Positions 25,041 to 33,900 of a DNA stretch of 64,000 nucleotides are shown here, piece by piece. Below the pieces are notes generated by a model. That model saw only the letters and a program-made list of their open reading frames with translations, did no database searches and had not been told where the DNA came from. The stretch is taken from positions 248,001 through 312,000 of the forward strand of contig JAXLQJ010000002.1 of NCBI GenBank assembly GCA_046331705.1, in the 5' to 3' direction. This DNA is from JADJOY01 sp046331705 [NCBI: bacterium]. Its GTDB lineage: Bacteria > JADJOY01. Position 1 is the stretch's first letter. Every line of letters begins with the position of its first letter. Both the position numbers and the translations under genes were made by a program.

Positions 25041-26517
25041 GCGGCTGGTTGCGCTCTCCGATCGCCGGCCGCTCAAGCCCGAGGAGATCGAGCAACTCTT
25101 TCGCCACATGCAGACCGCGCGCATGTCGTGCAACGCCGCTGGGCTGGTCGACAAGCGCACCGACGGCTCGCCCAAGCTCGACGAGCTGCAGCGCATGATC
25201 GAGGACGTGTGCGTGACGGCCGGTCGCAAGGCTGTGGTGTTCACCGAATGGGAATCGTTCCAGCGCATGGCCGCCGAGCGTGCCGCAGCGCTCGACATCG
25301 GCTACGTGCGGCTGCACGGTGGGGTTCCCACGGCGAAGCGTGGCGCCCTCATCGAGCGATTCCGCGACGATCCCGACTGCCAGCTCTTCTTCTCGACCGA
25401 CGCCGGCGGGGTCGGGCTCAACCTGCAGTGGGCGGACACGGTCATCAATCTCGACCTACCGTGGAACCCCGCCGTGCTCGACCAGCGCATCGCACGCGTC
25501 CACCGGCACGGGCAGAAGAATCCCGTCCACGTTCTGCTGTTGGTCGCCGAGGACTCGTTCGAGACTCGCCTCGAGTCGGTGATTCGCGGCAAGCGCGAGC
25601 TGTTCGAGGCCGTGATCCTGCCCGACTCGGCGGTCGAAACGATGGGCACGCCCTCGGGCTGTCTCGCGATGGCACGCGCGGCGCTGGCCGTGCCGGCAGC
25701 GAACGGGGAGCAGGAAGAGGAAGCGTCGCCGGGCCGTCCATCGAAGTCGGCAGCGCGACCCTCGCGAGCGGCGGAACCGGCCGGCACCGCCATCGATGCG
25801 CAGCGCTCCCAACGAGCAGCGGCGGAGCTCGAATCCGGGTCACCCGATCGCCTGGCGCCACCGGGCGAGGCGCGGGGATCGACGGCTGGAACGGCGCCCG
25901 AGCCATCCCCCGACGCTCCACCCGAGGAGCGTCTGCGTGAGCTCTTGGGCCATCGCTTGGAGCGCGTCGTGCGGCTCGGCTCGGGGCGCGTGGTGGCGGT
26001 GGTCGACTCCGCCGACGAGGTGACCAGCGAAGCGGCCGCGCGGACGAACGTCGCCGTTCTCGATCGCGCCGCCTTCGCCGCCACGCAAGCGCTCGGCGAC
26101 GACTCGCCGTTCGCCGCAGCGGAAGTTCTCTTCCAGCGCGACGCCGCACCCGGAAACGGCCGCACCGAGGGGCGCCGAGCCGAGCTGCTGGCGATCGCGC
26201 ACCGCCGGCTCCACGCCGCTGAAACCCTGCTCGCCAGCGAGCTCCCTTCGGAAGCGCTGGCGCAGGCTCACGCCGCGATGGAGGCGGCGGTGCGCGCTCT
26301 CGACCCCGACGCTGGCGGCGACACTCCACACGCGGCGCGGCTGCTCTACGAGCACCTGGTGCCACGCGGGCTTTTCGACCTCGAGCGCGCGGCGTTGGTG
26401 AGCCGCGCCGACGGCTTGGCGCGGGCCTTCGCCGAGCTGCCGGTGGCACCACCGCGCGAGCTGGTGATGGCCGTGGTGGCGGATGCGCGCCGAATCGTCG
26501 GCGCAAAGGCTCCCTGA
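25041..26517 (+). pseudogene. SNF2-family helicase, C-terminal half only
   Basis: The open frame enters directly from the IS256 border (LVALSDRRPLKPEEIEQLFRHMQ) and continues ~490 residues. Helicase-C motifs are present: KAVVFTEW (motif IV region), YVRLHGGVPTAKR, LFFSTDAGGVGLNLQWADTVI (motif V) and NPAVLDQRIARVHRHGQKNPV (motif VI), typical of SNF2/RapA-like DNA translocases. A proline-rich linker and a helical C-terminal domain follow. The ATP-binding N-terminal half (Walker A, DEAH) is missing and is not on the other side of IS256. No promoter or start codon remains other than internal ATGs (for example 25108). The protein could not hydrolyse ATP, so I treat it as a pseudogene. Confidence 0.8.
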
Positions 26518-26738
26518 CCGTCGATTCAGCGCGGAACGAGCGCGCGCTGCGGCGCGGCCGCGACGAAGCGCTGCCCTCCATCCCGAGCGCCGTCGTGACC
26601 GCTGGCGAACGATGAGGTTCCGTCGCCGACGCGCTCCCCTCGTCGACCACGTTCGTCGATCGCGCGTTCCAGACGTCGATGGGTCATCTACACTGCGCGT
26701 GCGACGTGCTCTCACACCACTCACGCGAGCGAGCCACC

Positions 26739-27389
26739 ATGCGCAATCCCCTGCTTCGGACCCTGGCGATTCTCTTGCTTCCGCTCTCGCTCGCAGCCTG
26801 CTCGCCCGCGATCCAGGTGACCCGGCTTCCCGCGCTCGACGCGGTCACGTCGCCGATCGCGCGCGTCGGGGTGCTGCCGGTCCACCAAGTGGCCGACGCC
26901 GCGGTACCCGCAGCGCGGCCGGACGCGGCTCCGCCACAGCAGCCACGCGAGATGCTCGAGAATGCCCTTCGCACCGGCCTCGCGGCGCGCAAGATCACGG
27001 TGATCTCATCGAGTGACCTCGCGGCGGCCACTGGAAACACCGTCGCGGCGCTCGATTCGCTCGAGCCCGCAGCCGCGTGTGAGCAGGCGCGGGCTCACGA
27101 TGCCGCCGACGCGGTGGTGAGCGCCGAGGTGCTGCGCTTCCGCGAGCGCAAGGGCAGCGATCTGGGCGTGGACCAGCCGGCCAGCGTCAGCTTCCGTGTC
27201 ACGCTCTGGCACGTCGCCGACCATGCGGCGCTCTGGAGCGCGGAGTTCGACGAGACCCAAGAGCCGTTGTCGTCGAACCTGTTCAACCTGGGGCGCTATC
27301 CCGGCAACGGCGCGCGCTGGCTCACCGCCGAGGAGCTGCTGCGCTGGGGAGCCGCGGAGGCGGCTGCGCGGCTACCGACATCCCGCTGA
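26739..27389 (+). CDS. Outer-envelope lipoprotein of a deltaproteobacterial-type family
   Basis: A 216-residue lipoprotein: signal LRTLAILLLPLSLAAC with lipobox LAAC near residue 20. The mature domain starts with a strand IARVGVLPVHQV, then helices (MLENALRTGLAARKITVISSSD) and strands (DAADAVVSAEVLRFRERKGS, ASVSFRVTLWHVADHAALWSAEFDET). The motif QEPLSSNLFNLG followed by ARWLTAEELLRWG is one I associate with uncharacterised lipoproteins in deltaproteobacteria. The fold resembles CsgG/LpoB-like nucleotide-sensor or secretion lipoproteins. The ATG at 26739 is used because the signal peptide begins there; a longer frame exists upstream. Function unknown. Confidence 0.75.
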   Translation: MRNPLLRTLAILLLPLSLAACSPAIQVTRLPALDAVTSPIARVGVLPVHQVADAAVPAARPDAAPPQQPREMLENALRTGLAARKITVISSSDLAAATGNTVAALDSLEPAAACEQARAHDAADAVVSAEVLRFRERKGSDLGVDQPASVSFRVTLWHVADHAALWSAEFDETQEPLSSNLFNLGRYPGNGARWLTAEELLRWGAAEAAARLPTSR

Positions 27390-27414
27390 TGCCACGCGGC
27401 GCCCTCGACGCGCC

Positions 27415-28167
27415 TCACGGCCGTCCGGCGCGGATGTGGAGCGGCCAGCGGACCGAGCGCGCGAGGCCCGTGTCGCCCCACACCGCCTCGAGTCGCTGCC
27501 GCAGCGCCGGAAGCGGATCCTCACCGCGAGCGCGGACGTAGCCCTGCGTGGACGACCACGTGCCCAGATAGCCGAGCAGCTCGTCGAGGTTCCACGACTT
27601 CTCCATCCACAGCGCCGGTGTCCGGTCGAGCTCGCGAAAGCGAAACGGAAGCGAACGGTAGTGGTCGTCGACCGCCGCGCGATCGGGCGGCCAGTACGGC
27701 CCCACGACGTCGACGTAGTAGTGGGCGATCACCCGATCGACCTCGGGATCGACGGTGCAGACACTGTACGCCCACAGCGCCAGCGCGCCGTCGGGGCGGA
27801 GCACACGCCGGGCCTCGGCATAGAACCGATCGAGATCGAACCAGTGCGCGGCCTGCGCCACGGTCACCAGATCGATCGAGCCGCTCTCCAACCCCGATTG
27901 CTCGGCTGGCGCGACCGCGTAGCGCACCCGTGGATGGGGCGGGGCTCGGCGGAGCTGGCGCTCGCTGGCGTCGGTCGCGATCACCTCGTCGAAATGCTCG
28001 GCCAGCGCGAGTGCCGCCTGGCCGTTGCCCGTGGCGCAATCCCACGCGCGGCGGCGGTCGCTGACCAGCGACCGCAACCACGCGAAGAGCGCCGCGGGAT
28101 AGTCGGGTCGGTAGCGCGCGTAGGCGTCGGCCTTGGCCGAGAAATGGTCCTGGAACGCGCTGCTCAT
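27415..28167 (-). CDS. Class I SAM-dependent methyltransferase
   Basis: A 250-residue cytoplasmic methyltransferase. The SAM-binding motif I is RAWDCATGNGQAALALAEHF (near residues 40-60), motif II EVIATDASERQL, and motif post-II LDLVTVAQAAHWFDLDRFY-like (SIDLVTVAQAAHWFDLDRFYAEARRVL). This Crg1/trans-aconitate-like subgroup methylates small molecules; the substrate is unknown. It is the last gene in a minus-strand run after mgtE and the crotonase, with 41 nt between it and the crotonase stop. Confidence 0.88.
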   Translation of the reverse strand: MSSAFQDHFSAKADAYARYRPDYPAALFAWLRSLVSDRRRAWDCATGNGQAALALAEHFDEVIATDASERQLRRAPPHPRVRYAVAPAEQSGLESGSIDLVTVAQAAHWFDLDRFYAEARRVLRPDGALALWAYSVCTVDPEVDRVIAHYYVDVVGPYWPPDRAAVDDHYRSLPFRFRELDRTPALWMEKSWNLDELLGYLGTWSSTQGYVRARGEDPLPALRQRLEAVWGDTGLARSVRWPLHIRAGRP

Positions 28168-28208
28168 CGGTCACGCTCGGACGGATTCCTCGTGACGCGC
28201 CGCCCGCG

Positions 28209-29012
28209 TCACTCGTCGCGTTCGTAGCGGGGCTTTCGCTTCTCGACGAACGCTGCGGCTCCCTCGCGGATCGCTCGGCCGGCGATCGCGTCCATGCCCA
28301 CCTCGGCCTCGATGCGCAGCCCCTCCGCCAGCGGGCGGCCCCAACCCATGACCGCCGCCTGCTTGTCCGTGCGCAGCGCACCCTGGGGTAGCTCGCAGAT
28401 CGACGCCGCCAGCTCGCGGGCGCGCGCCAGCGCGTGGCCGCGCGGCACGATCTCGTTCACGAGCCCGATCCGCCGCGCCTCGGCGGCGTCGATCACGCGA
28501 CCGGTGATGATGAGCTCCATCGCGAAGCCCATCCCCACGATCCGCGGCAGCCGCTGCGTGCCGCCGTCCACCAGCGGCACGTTCCATTTGCGACAGGTCA
28601 CGCCGAACTCGGCGTTCTCCGCGGCGATTCGGATGTCGGCGAGGCACGCGAGCTCGAGCCCGCCCGCGAACGCGTAGCCGTTCACGGCGGCGAGGATCGG
28701 CTTGAAGACGTCGGTCTGTCGCGTGTAGCCGATGAATCCCGGCCCGTCGTTGATGAAGCGCCGGCGCGCGTGCGACGAGACGTCCCTGCCGGGACCGAGC
28801 GAGTCGAGGTTCTTGAGATCCGCGCCGGCGCAGAACGAGAGATCGCCCGCGCCGGTGAGGATCGCGACCCAGAGATCGTCGTCGTCGCGGAACTCCTTCC
28901 ACGCACGCTCCAGCAACGACGCGGTCTCGCCGTCGATGCAGTTGCGCACCTCGGGGCGATTGATGGTGAGCACCAGCACGTGGCCGTCGCGCTCGGTGAT
29001 CACCTTCGGCAT
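28209..29012 (-). CDS. Enoyl-CoA hydratase/isomerase (crotonase) family protein
   Basis: A 267-residue crotonase. LTINRPEVRN opens the fold, CAGADLKNL is the CoA/oxyanion loop, and AVNGYAFAGGLELACLADIRIAAENAEFG is the signature. The Glu of GLELA corresponds to the first catalytic Glu of enoyl-CoA hydratase (E144 in rat). The second (E164) is not conserved: the aligned stretch is VTCRKWNVPLVDGGTQRL, with Cys at that place. The protein may therefore be an isomerase, dehalogenase or other crotonase rather than a hydratase. It starts 10 nt after the mgtE stop and is probably in the same transcript. Confidence 0.88.
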   Translation of the reverse strand: MPKVITERDGHVLVLTINRPEVRNCIDGETASLLERAWKEFRDDDDLWVAILTGAGDLSFCAGADLKNLDSLGPGRDVSSHARRRFINDGPGFIGYTRQTDVFKPILAAVNGYAFAGGLELACLADIRIAAENAEFGVTCRKWNVPLVDGGTQRLPRIVGMGFAMELIITGRVIDAAEARRIGLVNEIVPRGHALARARELAASICELPQGALRTDKQAAVMGWGRPLAEGLRIEAEVGMDAIAGRAIREGAAAFVEKRKPRYERDE

Positions 29013-29022
29013 GACGTCTGCC

Positions 29023-30363
29023 CTACAAGAGCGTGCCGCGCAGCAGCAAGCTCGCCACGGTGAAGTAGATGACGATGCCGCTCACGTCGACGAGGGTGGC
29101 GACGAAGGGCGCCGAGGCGCTCGCGGGGTCGAAGCCCACACGGCGCAACACCAGCGGCAGCATCGAGCCCGAGAGCGCGCCCCACAGCACCACGCCCACG
29201 AGGCTCGCGGACACCGTGAACGCGATCAGCAGGTAATGCTCGCCGTAGAGCGTGTCGCGGCTCGGCCACATCAGGATGCGCACGAAACCGATCGCGCCCA
29301 GGATCGTGCCGAGGGTGAGCCCGGCGGCGATCTCGCGGCGCATCACGCGCCACCAATCGGCGAGCCGCACCTCGCCGAGCGCCATGGCGCGGATCACCAG
29401 CGTCGACGCTTGCGAGCCGGTGTTGCCGCCGCTCGAGATGATGAGCGGGATGAAGAGCGCCAGCACCACGGCGCGCGAGATCTCGTGCTCGAAGTAGCCC
29501 ATCGCGGTGGCGGTGAGCATCTCGCCGACGAAGAGCACCACCAACCAGCCGGCGCGCTTGCGGATCATGCTGAAGAAGCCGACGTTCAGGTACGGCGCGT
29601 CGAGGGCCTCGACGCCGCCGTACTTCTGCATGTCCTCGGTGGCTTCTTCCTCGACGACGTCGAGGATGTCGTCGGCGGTGACGATTCCCTTCATCTTCCC
29701 GTCGCTGTCCACGACCGGGATGGCGACGAGGTCCGAGTCGCGGAAGAGCTGGCTCAGCGCCTCCTGATCGAGGTCGTCGCTCGCCAGCACCAGATCCGAC
29801 TGCATCACGTCGGCCACCAGGCTGTCGGGAGGCGCCATGAAGAGCTCGCGCAGCGACAACACGCCGATGGGGCGCTGCTCGGCGTCGAGCGCATACGCGT
29901 AATAGATCGTCTCGGGATGCTCGCGGACCTGGCGCCGCAGGTAGCGAATCGCCTCGTCGGCGGTCATCTCCGGGCGAACGCGGGCGTAACGCGGGCTCAT
30001 CAGACCGCCCGCCTCGTCCTCGGCGTAGAGCAAGAGCGCCGTCACTTCCTTGCGCGTGACGGCGTCCAAGAGGGCGAGGATCGAGTCGCGCTCCTCGATC
30101 GGCACCTCTTGCACGAGGTCCGCGACGTCGTCGGGCGGCAAGAGCCGCACCCACGAGCGACGCTCGTCGGCGGGCAGCCGGGTCAGCAGCGCGGCCTGAT
30201 CGAGCGCCGAGAGCGCCATGAAGAAATCCTCGGCCTCGACCCGCGGCAGGAGTCGAAATCCCTCGAACCGATCGTCCTCGGAGAGCACCGTCCACGCTTC
30301 CCGAAGCTCGGAAGCGTCGAAGGTCTCGTCGGCGACCCGGACGGGTTCGGTCGGCTCTTCCAT
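29023..30363 (-). CDS. mgtE: Magnesium transporter MgtE
   Basis: A 446-residue protein of standard MgtE length. It has an N-terminal superhelical MgtE_N domain (LREAWTVLSEDDRFEGFRLL to VADLVQEVP), then two CBS domains (AEDEAGGLMSPRYARV; VADVMQSDLVLASDD; GIVTADDILDVVEEE), then five membrane helices. The pore signature is visible in LFIPLIISSGGNTGSQASTL, and the last helix region has GFDPASASAPFVATLVDVSG. It imports Mg2+ (or Co2+), gated by cytoplasmic Mg2+ binding to the N and CBS domains. The ATG at 30363 is chosen; the frame stays open upstream to 30573 but that part is alanine/arginine-rich and outside the family. No Mg riboswitch is evident upstream. Confidence 0.93.
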   Translation of the reverse strand: MEEPTEPVRVADETFDASELREAWTVLSEDDRFEGFRLLPRVEAEDFFMALSALDQAALLTRLPADERRSWVRLLPPDDVADLVQEVPIEERDSILALLDAVTRKEVTALLLYAEDEAGGLMSPRYARVRPEMTADEAIRYLRRQVREHPETIYYAYALDAEQRPIGVLSLRELFMAPPDSLVADVMQSDLVLASDDLDQEALSQLFRDSDLVAIPVVDSDGKMKGIVTADDILDVVEEEATEDMQKYGGVEALDAPYLNVGFFSMIRKRAGWLVVLFVGEMLTATAMGYFEHEISRAVVLALFIPLIISSGGNTGSQASTLVIRAMALGEVRLADWWRVMRREIAAGLTLGTILGAIGFVRILMWPSRDTLYGEHYLLIAFTVSASLVGVVLWGALSGSMLPLVLRRVGFDPASASAPFVATLVDVSGIVIYFTVASLLLRGTLL

Positions 30364-30606
30364 GGCACGCGCGCTGCGAAGCCGAGGAAGCTCGCCGCGG
30401 GCGTCGGAGACTAGCAGGCGCGCGAAAACGGCGGCGACGGCGCGACCGAGGTCTTCGGCGAGCGAAGCACGGACGCCCTCACGGCACGCGCGAGCGTTCG
30501 CGCGAAGGTCTCGCGCTGCCGTCGCGAGCGTCGCAGCGAGTCCGCTCGTGCTCGCTGACGTTGCCGGCGCCACGGCGCCACGTGCGCGCGCGACCCTCGA
30601 AGCAAA

Positions 30607-30846
30607 TCAGCGCTGGATCGCCCAGGCCCCGAAGATGCGGTTGTAGCGGATGAGCCAGACCTCGTCCCGATCGGTGCGAACGCGAAAATAATCCTGCGGC
30701 GAGTCCGTGGGGTGGGCCGAGCTGCCGAGCCAACGATCCACGATCTCGACGATCCGCCGCCGCTCGCCGTCGATGACCAGCGCCCGAGGCTCCTCGCCTC
30801 CGCGCGTGCCGGCATAGGCCTCGACCTCGACGAGCGTCCAGCTCAC
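30607..30846 (-). CDS. Small hypothetical protein (DUF6504-like pattern)
   Basis: About 79 residues, soluble and beta-rich: strand WTLVEVEAYAG, then PRALVIDGERRRIVEIVDRWL, then YFRVRTDRDEVWLIRYNRIFGAWAIQR. The order of these strands, with a W at the end, resembles small DUF6504-type proteins, but the assignment is tentative. The GTG at 30846 is proposed as start because the conserved-looking part begins there; the frame extends to 30879. It lies upstream of mgtE on the same strand with a gap of about 240 nt. Confidence 0.55.
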   Translation of the reverse strand: MSWTLVEVEAYAGTRGGEEPRALVIDGERRRIVEIVDRWLGSSAHPTDSPQDYFRVRTDRDEVWLIRYNRIFGAWAIQR

Positions 30847-30999
30847 GGCTGCACCCGCCTTCCCCGCCCCTGCCGGCATGGGACGGTCTCGGGACGTCCG
30901 AGCTCGCTGGTACGGAAAATGCGCTTTCCCGTCAACATCCTCGCCTCCCAGGACAAGCCCACAACGTCCCGCACTCTCCCGATGTGACCAATAATCATC

Positions 31000-33900
31000 A
31001 TGATTACAATGTCTTACAAATCAGATTCCGCATCGCTCGGTGGGCAGGTGCCACCCTCCAACGTCGAGCCGACGAGCGAATCATCGTTGACCAATGGTCA
31101 ACTCGTTGCTCATTCGACATCTGTGGCATTCCCAACGCCCCACGAATCCGGCGAGGCTGGTCCGCATGCATCAGCAATCACGGAGGCGCACCTGATCGGG
31201 GCTCGGTACCGCGAGATTCGCTCTCTCGGTCAGGGTGGCACGGGCGCGACGCTGTTGGTGGCGGATACCGCCGACGGCGACGCGCTGCGTGCGCTCAAGT
31301 GGATCACCGCTCCCGCCCGCGACGACGCGCCTGCCGCTGTCGATTCCGCAGCCTTGGCCTGCCGCGCGGCGCTCGCCGGCGAGTTCCAGCTCCTCGCCAC
31401 CCTCGACCATCCGCACCTCACCCGCGTCTTCGATTTCGGCCACGATGCCCGCCGCGGCGGCTGGTACTTGGTCGAGGAGTGGTCGAACGGCACCACCTTT
31501 CCCGCGCACGACCCCGCCCGCTCGCCTGCGTTCACCGACACGACGCTCGCCGATCTCGCGCACCAGCTCCTCGGCACGCTCGCGTTCCTGCACGAGCGCG
31601 GCATCGTCCACGGCGACATCCAGCCCGGCAACGTGCTGCTCGAGGACCGCGACGGCACGCCCTATCTGCGCCTGATCGATTTCTCCGGCGCGCTCGCTCG
31701 CTGGCTTCCTGCGGGCGCCGTCACCGGAACGCCCGGATACGTGGCCCCCGAAGTGCTGTCCGGCGCACCGCGCTCGCCCGCGACCGATCTTTACGCGGCG
31801 GGCGTGCTGCTCGCCGGCGCGCGGCCGCCACACGACGGCAGCAACGGCAACGGCGCACGCACGGCGCTCGACGACCTCTGCGACGGCTTGCGCCAGCGCG
31901 ACCCGAGCCTGCGCCTCGCGAGCGCTCACGCCGCCGCGCGCATCCTGAGTGACGACGCCGCCGCCCCCGCCCAACCATCGAGCGTCGCGCAAGCGCCGCT
32001 CTTCGGCCGCGAGCGCGCGCTCGAGCAAGCGCTGGCCCAGCTCGGCTTCGGCGCCGCGTCCGCACCGACCCGCGAGGCCCGACTGGTGGTCGTGGACGGC
32101 GCGGTGGGCATCGGCAAGAGCCGCTTCCTCGACGAGATCGAGACCCGCGCGCGCCTCGAGGGTACGCGGGTGGCCCGCGTCCACGCCGATCGCGATCGCG
32201 CGCGGACCGAGCTCGCGCCGGGCGAGCTCACCGTCTTCGATCCGCTGCCGCACCCGCTCTCGCCCGCCGGACGCGCGATCCGCGCGGCGCTCGTCGAGAG
32301 CGCGACCGACGCCGCGGCGCTCGGACCGCGCATCGCCGGCGCCCCGGCGAGCGAGGACGACGCCCATGCGTGGAGCTCGTGCCTCGCCGAGCAGCTCTCC
32401 TCGCGCGCGGCGCTGTGGATCGCCCTCGGTCCCCTCGACGAGCCGGCGTGCGAAGCGCTCGCGGCCTGGGTCAGCCCGCGCCACGAGGGCTCGGCGGCGT
32501 GCGGCTCGATCGCCCGCCGCAGCGGCGGCAACCCGCTGCTCTTGCTCGAGCTCGTCAACGCGCGCGCCGCGGGCCGCGATCTGCCCGAGCGTGGCCGTGG
32601 CGTGAACGCGCTCACCGACCGCATCCGCGCGCTGCCCGAGCCCGAGCGTCGCGTGCTCGCCGCGCTCGCCATCCTCGACGACAACGCGACCGCCGCCGAG
32701 ATCGCGTGCGTCATCGACCGCGCCGCCCAGGACGTGCACGTGCTGTTGCGTCGCCTCGAGACGCGCGGCCTGGTCGAAGCGTCGCCGAGCGGCGACTCGC
32801 GCTGGGAGTCGCGCCACGGCCTCGCCACCGAGACCGCGCTCACGGCGTGCGACGAGGACCAGCGCGCCGCGTGGCACCAACGCGCCGCGCGCGCCCGGGA
32901 GGAAGGCGTGCTCGCGGCCCGTCCCCTGGCGATCGCGCGCGATTGGCTGCGCGGGCGCGAGCCGCTGCGCACCGTGACCACGCTGGCGCGCTCGTGGGAC
33001 GCGGTCGCGCGGGAGCATGCGATCCACGGCGCCGCGAGCCTGCTCGCGGAGGCGTCGGGCTTGCTGCGGCGCGAGGACGCCGCGTGCCCCGACTGGCTCT
33101 TCCTCGCGCACGCGCTCGAGCTGGGCGGCGAGCCGGAGAGCGCCCTCGAATGCGCCGAGCGCGCCGGCGCGACCGCCACCACCCCGAGCGAGCGCGTGGC
33201 CGCGGCGGTGGCCCGGGCCGCGGCGCTCAAGGCACTCGGCCGCGTCGCGGAGGCGAGCGCGGCGCTCGATGTCGTCGCTGCCGACTCGGACCCTCGTGTC
33301 GCCGAGATGCGCATGCGGCTCGCGACCCTCGCCGGCAAGCCGCTCGAAGCACTGGCGACCGCCGACCTGCACGCGGGCGCCGCCGCAGCCCTGGACTCAC
33401 CCGCGATCTGGGTCCAGCGCGGCTACGCGCACGCCGCCATGGGGCAGCACGATCTCGCCCGCGAGCTCTTCGAGCGCGCGCGGGCCGCGCTTGCGCCCGA
33501 CGCCACGAGCGAGCGCCCGGCGCGCGCGCTCGCCGCCAGCGGCCTCGGCGTGCTCGCCATGCAGGCCGGCGAGCACGCGCGCGCCGCGCAGTGCTTCCGT
33601 GACGCGATCGCCGACTCGGACGGCGCCTCGAGCGTTCGCGAGCGCGCCACCTTCCGCCTCAACCTGGCGGCGGCGCTCCACGGCCAAGGTGAGCTGTTGC
33701 AAGCGCTCGCGACCTACGCGGAAGCGGCCGAAGAGCTGCGCGCCGCGGGAGCACGGCGAGAGCTCGCCCACGCGCTCGCCTCGCGCGCCAGCCTGCTCGC
33801 GTTCCTGGGCGACCTGCGCGCCGCGCGCGCCCTCGCCGCGGAGGCGTGCGCGGTGCTGCCCTCGAGCGCGGACGCGAACGCCGGCATCTTCCCGTGGCTG

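Noticed and set aside
25108-26517. Intact helicase gene starting at the internal ATG
   Set aside because: Without the ATP-binding half the protein lacks Walker motifs, and the same frame is open back to the IS256 end, showing truncation.
31171-33372. Open minus-strand frame of over 700 codons
   Set aside because: Antisense to the kinase/ATPase part of the giant regulator; composition is that of a shadow frame.
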